Source: Chitinophagaceae bacterium (GTDB taxonomy: Bacteria > Bacteroidota > Bacteroidia > Chitinophagales > Chitinophagaceae). Taken from it: a stretch of 5,583 nt of DNA. Below the pieces are notes generated by a model. It saw only the letters and a list, made by a program, of their open reading frames with translations, made no database searches and was not told the DNA's origin. Position 1 is the stretch's first letter. Each line of letters begins with the position of its first letter. The stretch lies in NCBI GenBank assembly GCA_030151745.1, contig JASLDA010000468.1:1-5583 (forward strand), given 5' to 3'. Positions 1 to 4,595 of the stretch are shown here, one piece after another. The translations under genes were made by a program, and so were the position numbers.

Positions 1-74
1 AGCACAGGTTCGGGCGAACGGAAGTCGAACCGCGAGCCGAAAGCCCCGGGAGCGCCTTCCTTCCCCACCCCGCT

Positions 75-90
75 CTTCGACAAGCTCAGG
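75..90. repeat. Interspersed-repeat-like motif CTTCGACAAGCTCAGG
   Basis: The 16-mer at 75-90 matches from memory a motif (CTTCGACAAGCTCAGG and its CTTCGACAGGCTCAGG variant) that recurs in intergenic DNA of many unrelated bacterial genomes. Only one copy is present here. It sits between a 7-bp inverted repeat, TTCCCCA at 61-67 and TGGGGAA at 98-104, so the whole unit could fold as a long imperfect hairpin. Calling it a dispersed repeat of this genome is inference until copies are counted. Confidence 0.4.
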
Positions 91-213
91 ATGCCCTTGG
101 GGAATGGACAACGCAGATTCCATTGTCGTCTCTCTGATGACTGCAGCGCAGCATCAAACCTCGTGTAAACCACCGGCTGCAAACCAACAAACTGCCCCGC
201 ATACGCGAGGCAG

Positions 214-256
214 CCTGTCATACAGGGCGGAACGCCCTGTCGTCCGGAAGCCGGAC
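214..256 (-). terminator. Tandem hairpins 3' of ssb, possible terminator
   Basis: Two adjacent perfect hairpins with 3-base loops are visible. ACAGGGCG (222-229) pairs with CGCCCTGT (233-240), and GTCCGG (242-247) pairs with CCGGAC (251-256). A third, competing hairpin uses CCTGT (214-218) with ACAGG (222-226), so the central ACAGG can pair to either side. On the minus strand they begin about 53 bases after the ssb stop codon. No T-tract follows on either strand, so this is not a classical intrinsic terminator; it could be a 3'-end stabiliser or a repeat element instead. Confidence 0.35.
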
Positions 257-264
257 CGATCCCA

Positions 265-285
265 ATCTGAGTAGTTATCTGAGTA
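265..285. repeat. 9-bp direct repeat, period 12
   Basis: ATCTGAGTA occurs at 265-273 and again at 277-285, separated by GTT. The copies are identical and lie between the tandem hairpins and the ssb stop codon. Function is unknown; it may simply be a slippage duplication. Confidence 0.55.
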
Positions 286-308
286 TCAGGAGCGGCCCGG
301 AGCGATTC

Positions 309-665
309 TTACGCCGCAGGCGATTCCGCGGCCTGCTTCTGCATCACGTAAAACTCCTGGGCGACGATATCCGTATAGTACTTACGTTGCCCGTCATTCC
401 CGGTATAGTTCCGGTGCTCGAGACGGCCTTCGATAAAGACCTCGGCGCCTTTGTCCACGCCCTGCGCCGCCCGCTCCGCGAGCCGGCCCCAGGCAGTGAC
501 GGTATGCCACTGCGTTTCCGTGACCCACTCGCCTTTGGCGTTCTTATAGCTTTCCGCAGTCGCGACCCGGAGCCGGGCCATCGTACTGCCGTTTTCGATC
601 TTCTTTATTTCCGGCGCCGCACCGAGGCGGCCGATCAGCTGTACTTGATTCTTGCTAAAGCTCAT
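309..665 (-). CDS. ssb: Single-stranded DNA-binding protein, short form
   Basis: This 118-residue protein is an OB-fold SSB that coats single-stranded DNA during replication, repair and recombination in the cytoplasm. The opening VQLIGRLGAAPEIK (8-21), the central TQWHTVTAWGRLAE (51-64) and KGAEVFIEGRLEHRNYTGNDG (72-92) align with E. coli SSB. Probable DNA-stacking aromatics are Y40, W53, W59 and Y87, matching E. coli W40, W54, F60 and W88. The OB-fold nearly fills the protein. After about residue 108 only a ten-residue tail remains, ending ESPAA, instead of a long linker and acidic DxxPF-type tip. The protein is therefore shorter than typical 150-180-residue bacterial SSBs and may be a secondary paralogue. 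The ATG start at 665 directly precedes the conserved N-terminal strand. No Shine-Dalgarno is evident. The gene diverges from the zinc-ribbon gene at 973. Confidence 0.95.
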   Translation of the reverse strand: MSFSKNQVQLIGRLGAAPEIKKIENGSTMARLRVATAESYKNAKGEWVTETQWHTVTAWGRLAERAAQGVDKGAEVFIEGRLEHRNYTGNDGQRKYYTDIVAQEFYVMQKQAAESPAA

Positions 666-679
666 GATTCATTCTTTAC

Positions 680-695
680 CCGGAATTCCTTCCGG
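680..695 (-). promoter_or_regulatory. Small hairpin in the ssb leader
   Basis: CCGGAA (680-685) and TTCCGG (690-695) form a perfect 6-bp stem with a 4-base loop, 15 bases before the ssb start codon. It could affect translation initiation, but a short stem like this can also occur by chance. Confidence 0.3.
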
Positions 696-890
696 TCGAT
701 TCTTTAATTGTTCTTTTGATTCGTCGATTCCAGGCGCACACCGGGTACAAATTGTCGTCCGTATTCCGATTCCACACACGTGATAGCACAGGGTTCGAGG
801 TTTATAGGGGCTGCGGGTGTCGCGACTACCACAATGCAAATGAACAACCGCTGCAGGCGCCAAGCCGGATGATAGTCGCTTATTGGCGGA

Positions 891-920
891 TGTAAGCGAT
901 TGTAAGCGTTTGTAAACGGC
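891..920. repeat. Three tandem 10-bp repeats, TGTAARCG core
   Basis: TGTAAGCGAT (891-900), TGTAAGCGTT (901-910) and TGTAAACGGC (911-920) lie head to tail with an exact 10-base period. The first two share 9 of 10 bases and all three share TGTAARCG. The last junction also forms an inverted repeat, CGTTT (907-911) and AAACG (914-918). The array ends 52 bases before the ATG at 973, where an operator or upstream promoter element would sit. A 10-bp period puts each copy on the same face of the helix. Binding by a regulator is inference. Confidence 0.6.
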
Positions 921-972
921 TGAATATTTCGTATTTTCAATCCTGCAACGAAAGCAGTCAACGAAGCGGATC

Positions 973-1344
973 ATGACAACAGCAGAAAGGCGCAGCTGCC
1001 AGCAGTGCGGGAAGAGCTTACAGGGCCGGAGCGATAAGAAGTTCTGCGACGACTATTGCCGGAATGCGTTCAACAACCGGAGAAACTCGGAGCGGAGCAA
1101 TTTTATGCGGACCGTGAACAACACGCTGCTGAAGAACCGGCGGATCCTTGAAAGCCTGCTGCGGCCCGGCGAGGAGCTCATCAAATGCAACCGGCAGAAG
1201 CTGGCCGAGCAGGGCTTCGACTTCCGCTACCTGACGCATCAATACCAGAACAAGAAAGGCCAGATCTACAACTTCTGCTACGAATACGGCTACCTGCCCC
1301 TGGAAGGTGACTATATCCTGATCGTCCACCGGAAATCGGAATAG
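973..1344 (+). CDS. Zinc-ribbon protein of unknown function
   Basis: The 123-residue product begins with a compact four-cysteine site, C9-x2-C12-x12-C25-x3-C29, in the context CQQCGKSL...KKFCDDYCRNAFNNRR, which should bind one zinc ion. A basic, probably helical segment follows (about 30-63, rich in N, R and K). The C-terminal half (about 76-120) contains GFDFRYLTHQY, then NKKGQIYNFCYEYGYLPLE and a final hydrophobic strand YILIV. No signal peptide or membrane segment is present, so it should be cytoplasmic. It resembles small conserved proteins that I recall from Bacteroidota genomes, but I know no demonstrated function. The basic zinc ribbon suggests nucleic-acid binding, as inference only. 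The ATG at 973 lies nine codons before the first cysteine, and no Shine-Dalgarno is visible. Confidence 0.85.
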   Translation: MTTAERRSCQQCGKSLQGRSDKKFCDDYCRNAFNNRRNSERSNFMRTVNNTLLKNRRILESLLRPGEELIKCNRQKLAEQGFDFRYLTHQYQNKKGQIYNFCYEYGYLPLEGDYILIVHRKSE

Positions 1345-1378
1345 AGAAAGATAAGTGGGAGCCTCAGCGGCGGCCGGC

Positions 1379-1414
1379 CCGCGAATGGGTTTCGCGGAAC
1401 CGGCACCAAGCCGG
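1379..1414. terminator. Two tandem hairpins in the convergent gap
   Basis: CCGCGAA (1379-1385) pairs with TTCGCGG (1391-1397) around a 5-base loop, and CCGGC (1400-1404) pairs with GCCGG (1410-1414) around another 5-base loop. They lie in the 71-bp gap between the ends of the convergent zinc-ribbon and pentapeptide genes, where a bidirectional terminator is expected. Neither hairpin is followed by a clear T-run, so termination activity is inferred from position. Confidence 0.45.
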
Positions 1415-1415
1415 A

Positions 1416-1991
1416 TCAATGCTCGATCCGCAGCTGGTATTTGTCCAGGAGGCTCAGCACTTCGGGCAATGAAAACTTCGCCCCTTTCAGCCTGGTGCGC
1501 TCCGGGTCGAGACGGTAGCCGCGGGCGGTCCGGAGATCGGCCTTGCGGAGATCGGCGCCGGTAAAATCCGAGTCGCGCAGATCGCAGTTCCCGAAAACCG
1601 CCTCGCGCAGATCGGCATTGCCGAAGTCGGCTTCGGCGACCGAGCAGTTTTTCAGCTGCGCCTGCGGCATCGCCACTTTGTGGAATACGCACTGATCCAG
1701 GATGCAATCGATGAACTCCGCATCGAGCCCGAAGCCGCTGCATTGATCGAAGCGCAATCCCAGCATCTTGCAACCCTCGAAACGCGTCTCGCGGAACGAG
1801 CTGTCCGAAATCAACGCCAGGCTCAGGTTGCAGGCCTCGAAGCGGCAACCGATGAAGCGGCTGTGCTGCATATCCGCGGCACCGAACTCGCACTGCCGGA
1901 AAACGCAGCTCTCATATATCCCGGCGGCGAACTTCCGGTCCCGGAAGTCCAGACGCACGAATTCCTGATCTTCAAACTGGGCTTCGGGCAT
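1416..1991 (-). CDS. Pentapeptide-repeat protein, Qnr/McbG-like architecture
   Basis: The 191-residue product is almost entirely pentapeptide repeats and should fold as a right-handed quadrilateral beta-helix. Large hydrophobics (mostly F, L or M) recur every five residues from F6 to F81. After a break near G86-D90 they resume in a register shifted by two, from F93 to F173. The second tract contains classic A(D/N)Lxx units such as NADLR, GADLR and KADLR. All ten cysteines sit two places before the central hydrophobic. The tail, about 174-191 (SLPEVLSLLDKYQLRIEH), is probably a capping helix. Qnr and McbG of this fold protect DNA gyrase, but many family members have no known role. There is no signal peptide. 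The ATG at 1991 is chosen over a TTG at 2099 because a -7 box precedes it and the extra 36 residues lack the repeat. It diverges from the receptor gene at 2201. Confidence 0.88.
   Translation of the reverse strand: MPEAQFEDQEFVRLDFRDRKFAAGIYESCVFRQCEFGAADMQHSRFIGCRFEACNLSLALISDSSFRETRFEGCKMLGLRFDQCSGFGLDAEFIDCILDQCVFHKVAMPQAQLKNCSVAEADFGNADLREAVFGNCDLRDSDFTGADLRKADLRTARGYRLDPERTRLKGAKFSLPEVLSLLDKYQLRIEH
1531..1616 (-). repeat. Coding repeat GMGNAGATCG, spacings 15 and 30
   Basis: The plus-strand sequence AGATCG recurs at 1534, 1549, 1579 and 1609, spaced 15, 30 and 30 bases. Read on the minus strand these encode the ADLR-type pentapeptides. The spacing in multiples of 15 shows the protein repeat is still visible at DNA level, consistent with growth by duplication of short units. 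Confidence 0.6.
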
Positions 1992-1996
1992 GGCAG

Positions 1997-2004
1997 CAAA
2001 AGTA
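1997..2004 (-). promoter_or_regulatory. Bacteroidota -7 box of the pentapeptide gene
   Basis: The complement of 1997-2004 reads TACTTTTG, an exact match to the Bacteroidota primary sigma -7 consensus TAnnTTTG. Only five bases (CTGCC) separate it from the ATG at 1991, so the transcript would be leaderless or nearly so. No TTG is found at the expected -33 distance. The match supports 1991 as the true start. Confidence 0.6.
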
Positions 2005-2118
2005 CCTGCATTCCGGGCATACGACGCACCGGCCGGCACCTGCAGTGGGTTTCCTGCCGCCCGCCTCCGTTCAAACCAGGACACGATCACGTCCGGCAAG
2101 GATCCGATTATTCCCGCT

Positions 2119-2145
2119 TTTGCAAACGATAATTACGGTTTAAAC
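2119..2145 (+). promoter_or_regulatory. Paired palindromes upstream of the receptor gene
   Basis: Two perfect 8-bp palindromes, TTTGCAAA (2119-2126) and GTTTAAAC (2138-2145), have centres 19 bp apart, close to two helical turns. They overlap direct repeats of CAAACG at 2123-2128 and 2145-2150. Between them lies GATAAT (2128-2133), which resembles half of a Fur box without its partner. The site is 56-82 bases before the receptor ATG. An imperfect -7 box, GAAGTTTG, occurs at 2169-2176. Iron-responsive control would suit the operon, but no complete Fur box is visible. Confidence 0.35.
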
Positions 2146-2200
2146 AAACGCCCGGATAAGCGCCGGCGGAAGTTTGCGCCGCATTTTCATCACACAAAAC

Positions 2201-4588
2201 ATGAGGATAATTAGACAAGCAGCTATACTTATGGCGTTCACGGCACTGCAACTGCCGGCGGCCGCCCAGACCAGCAATACCGGCGCCATCAGCGGGACCA
2301 TTCTGCTGAACGATGCAAGCCCGGCCAGGAATGTGCCGGTCTACATGGACGGCCAGGCGAGCGACGTGCGCACCGACGCCGAAGGCCGGTTTACGATCGA
2401 GCATGTTTCCGCTGGCAGGCATAAGCTCCGCGTAGCCCTGGACGGCTACCGCCCGGTAAACCGAGAGGTGGACGTGATGGCAGGGAATACGGAGAGCACC
2501 CAGCTGGAGTTGGAGCTGAACCAGCGCCAGCTCGAAGAAGTGACCGTGCGCAGCGGCTCCGCCTACAAGAGCAATATGCCCTCTTCCACGCTGCGCCTGA
2601 ACGAGCCCCTGCAGGAAATCCCGCAGAACATCCAGATCATCACCAATAAGGTCATCGCCGACCAGCAGGTCACCAGCCTTAGCGACGGCCTGATCCGCAA
2701 CGTAAGCGGCCTTACGCGCCTCGAGCACTGGGCCGATATCTACACCCGCGTGAACATGCGGGGCGGCCGCGCCGCGGCATTCCGCAACGGCATGAACGTA
2801 ACGTCCAGCTGGGGCCCGCTGACCGAGGACATGAGCTTCGTGGACCATATCGAGTTCGTTAAAGGCCCTGCCGGCTTCATGATGTCCAACGGCGAGCCCG
2901 CCGGCCTCTACAACGTCGTGACCAAGCGCCCGACCGGGCAGACCAAAGGCGAGGTCGGGCTGATGATGGGCAGCTACGATTTCTACCGCGCCACCGTCGA
3001 CCTCGACGGCAAGTTCGACAAGGAGGGCAAGGTGCTGTACCGCCTGAACCTGATGGACCAGACCAAGGGCTCGTTCCGGCCGTACGAGTACAACGACCGC
3101 TACAGCATCGCCCCGGTCCTCAGCTACAAGCTCGACGACAAGACGACGCTAACTGCCGAATACGTACTGCAGCATATGAAGACCTCCAACGTAGGCAGCT
3201 TCTACGTGTTCTCAACCGAGGGCTATGCAAGCCTGCCACGCAATTTCACCATAGCCGATCCGGGACTCCCGCCTTCGGTCATCAATGACCACAGCGCAAC
3301 GGTGAACCTCACGCACCAGTTCAATGCCGAATGGAAGCTCAGCGCGCAGGCCGCCTACTACAACTACCAGGCCCGCGGGGAGTCCATGTGGCCAAGCTAC
3401 GTCGATTCCGCGGGCAATATGATCCGCAGCGTCTCCATCTGGGACGCCTCCAATATTATGAGGTTCGGGCAGGTGTTCGTGAACGGCAATTTCCAGACCG
3501 GCATCGTGAAGCACCGTGTGCTCGGCGGCCTGGACCTCGGCACGAAGGGCTATATGGCCGACTGGAACCAGGCCCATGATCTGGACTCCGCAGGCGCCTA
3601 TTTCAACGTGTACGACCCGAGCTACGGCGCCCCAGTCAATGGCTATCCGGAGTTCGACCGCAGCCGCGATCTGCGCCAGCGGGCAGGCCGATATGCCGTA
3701 CTTACGCAGCGTTATACCGGCCTTTACCTGCAGGACGAGCTGGGCTTCCTGGATAACCGCGTCCGCCTGACCCTGGCAGGCCGCTACACTACGGTTCAGG
3801 ACAATTCCTACGGCACCCTCACCGAAGGCAAGCGCTTCACCCCCCGTGTCGGGCTCAGCGTCAACGCGACCCGAAGCACGGCCGTCTATGCGCTCTTCGA
3901 TCAGAGCTTCGTACCCCAGACCGGTATCCGCCGCGACGGGAGCAAGGTCCTTCCGGTCACCGGCAACAACCTGGAGGCAGGCGTAAAGCAGGACTTCTTC
4001 AACGGCAAATGGAACGCCGGCCTGTCCGTATACCGCATCCTGCAGAACAATCAGACGACGTCCGATCCTTCGAACAAGCCGGGTGAAAACTACGTCGTGC
4101 AATTCGGCCAGACCAGGACGCAGGGCATCGAGCTCGATATCCGCGGCCAGATCCTGCCGGGCCTGAGCGTGGTAGCTAACTATGCATATACCGACAACGT
4201 GATCTCCAAGGCCGATACCAGCGAGGCAATGCAAGCTACCATCGGCAACAAGGTTCCGGGCTATGCGGCACACACGGCGAACGCCTGGCTGACGTACCGC
4301 ATCCAGACAGGCGTTCTTAAAGGCCTCGGCATCAACGGCGGCTTCAGCTTCCAGGGCGACCGAACGACATGGAGCTGGGGTGCGCCGGGCGAGAAGAACC
4401 TCCCGGACTACTTCCGCCTGGACGGAGGCCTGAGCTACGAGCGGGGTAAGCTAAGCGTTACGGCGAACGTCTTCAATATCCTCGATACCTATCTCTACAG
4501 CGGCGCTTACTACGCCTACCTGAAGGCTTATTACTGGCAGGCGGAGGCCGGACGCAACCTGCGGCTCGGCGTGAACTACCGCTTCTGA
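2201..4588 (+). CDS. TonB-dependent siderophore receptor
   Basis: The 795-residue product is an outer-membrane receptor that imports a ferric siderophore using energy from TonB-ExbBD. Residues 1-23 form a signal peptide, with basic R2 and R5, a hydrophobic core and probable cleavage after AAAQ. Residues 28-105 look like the carboxypeptidase-regulatory-like domain typical of Bacteroidota, with TDAEGRFTIEHVSAG and LDGYRP. A TonB-box-like LEEVTV is at 111-116. The plug follows (about 120-245), with siderophore-receptor signatures PQNIQIITNKVIADQQ (141-156) and KGPAGFMMSNGEPAG ending in NVVTKRP (221-244). The rest is a beta-barrel ending LGVNYRF with the expected terminal phenylalanine. The ATG at 2201 is preferred over an upstream TTG at 2174 because it begins a clean signal peptide after an A-rich stretch. 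The siderophore cannot be named from sequence. It is followed after 7 bases by a PepSY_TM gene. Confidence 0.95.
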   Translation: MRIIRQAAILMAFTALQLPAAAQTSNTGAISGTILLNDASPARNVPVYMDGQASDVRTDAEGRFTIEHVSAGRHKLRVALDGYRPVNREVDVMAGNTESTQLELELNQRQLEEVTVRSGSAYKSNMPSSTLRLNEPLQEIPQNIQIITNKVIADQQVTSLSDGLIRNVSGLTRLEHWADIYTRVNMRGGRAAAFRNGMNVTSSWGPLTEDMSFVDHIEFVKGPAGFMMSNGEPAGLYNVVTKRPTGQTKGEVGLMMGSYDFYRATVDLDGKFDKEGKVLYRLNLMDQTKGSFRPYEYNDRYSIAPVLSYKLDDKTTLTAEYVLQHMKTSNVGSFYVFSTEGYASLPRNFTIADPGLPPSVINDHSATVNLTHQFNAEWKLSAQAAYYNYQARGESMWPSYVDSAGNMIRSVSIWDASNIMRFGQVFVNGNFQTGIVKHRVLGGLDLGTKGYMADWNQAHDLDSAGAYFNVYDPSYGAPVNGYPEFDRSRDLRQRAGRYAVLTQRYTGLYLQDELGFLDNRVRLTLAGRYTTVQDNSYGTLTEGKRFTPRVGLSVNATRSTAVYALFDQSFVPQTGIRRDGSKVLPVTGNNLEAGVKQDFFNGKWNAGLSVYRILQNNQTTSDPSNKPGENYVVQFGQTRTQGIELDIRGQILPGLSVVANYAYTDNVISKADTSEAMQATIGNKVPGYAAHTANAWLTYRIQTGVLKGLGINGGFSFQGDRTTWSWGAPGEKNLPDYFRLDGGLSYERGKLSVTANVFNILDTYLYSGAYYAYLKAYYWQAEAGRNLRLGVNYRF

Positions 4589-4595
4589 TTTGTAT

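Larger units (their letters stand above)
1..308. other. Non-coding region downstream of ssb
   Basis: No frame here has the length or composition of a gene on either strand. The stretch lies 3' of the ssb gene, which is read leftwards. It holds several small structures: an inverted pair GGTTCG (7-12) and CGAACC (26-31); an interspersed-repeat-like motif at 75-90 flanked by TTCCCCA (61-67) and TGGGGAA (98-104); nested hairpins at 214-256; and a 9-bp direct repeat at 265-285. Whatever gene lies to the left is outside the window. A structured small RNA is possible, but no known family is recognisable by eye. Confidence 0.6.
666..972. other. 307-bp divergent spacer between ssb and zinc-ribbon gene
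   Basis: This spacer should contain the promoters of both flanking genes. It is visibly AT-richer than the coding DNA around it. No perfect Bacteroidota TAnnTTTG box is present. The best minus-strand candidate is TTCATTTG (complement of 837-844), with a TTG 16 bases further upstream, which would give ssb a leader of about 170 bases. The best plus-strand candidate is TTG at 910-912, then 19 bases, then TATTTTCA at 932-939, only a partial match. Short minus-strand frames across it show no recognisable protein features. Confidence 0.55.

Noticed and set aside
1..31. GGTTCGA-like sequence and inverted GGTTCG/CGAACC, suggesting a tRNA T-arm
   Set aside because: No matching acceptor, D or anticodon arms can be built around it on either strand.
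891..920. Decamer array considered as a CRISPR remnant
   Set aside because: The units are 10 bp with no spacers between them, so they cannot be CRISPR repeats.
669..974. Overlapping minus-strand open frames in the ssb spacer (85 and 101 codons)
   Set aside because: Neither shows a recognisable domain or plausible composition, and one runs across the start of the zinc-ribbon gene and the decamer repeats. They look like chance frames.
1018..1893. Long minus-strand frame of 291 codons
   Set aside because: It overlaps both the zinc-ribbon gene and the pentapeptide gene in other frames. Its translation is rich in Arg, Ala and Gly, as expected for an antisense or out-of-frame shadow in GC-rich DNA.
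1992..2099. N-terminal extension of the pentapeptide gene to a TTG at 2099
   Set aside because: The added 36 residues contain no pentapeptide periodicity, and a perfect -7 box lies within this stretch just before the ATG at 1991.
2108..2848. Minus-strand frame of 246 codons opposite the receptor start
   Set aside because: It is antisense to the signal peptide and plug of a clear TonB-dependent receptor and has no recognisable features.
3212..4273. Minus-strand frame of 353 codons inside the receptor gene
   Set aside because: It is antisense to the beta-barrel coding region. Long antisense frames are common in GC-rich genes, and its translation shows no domain.
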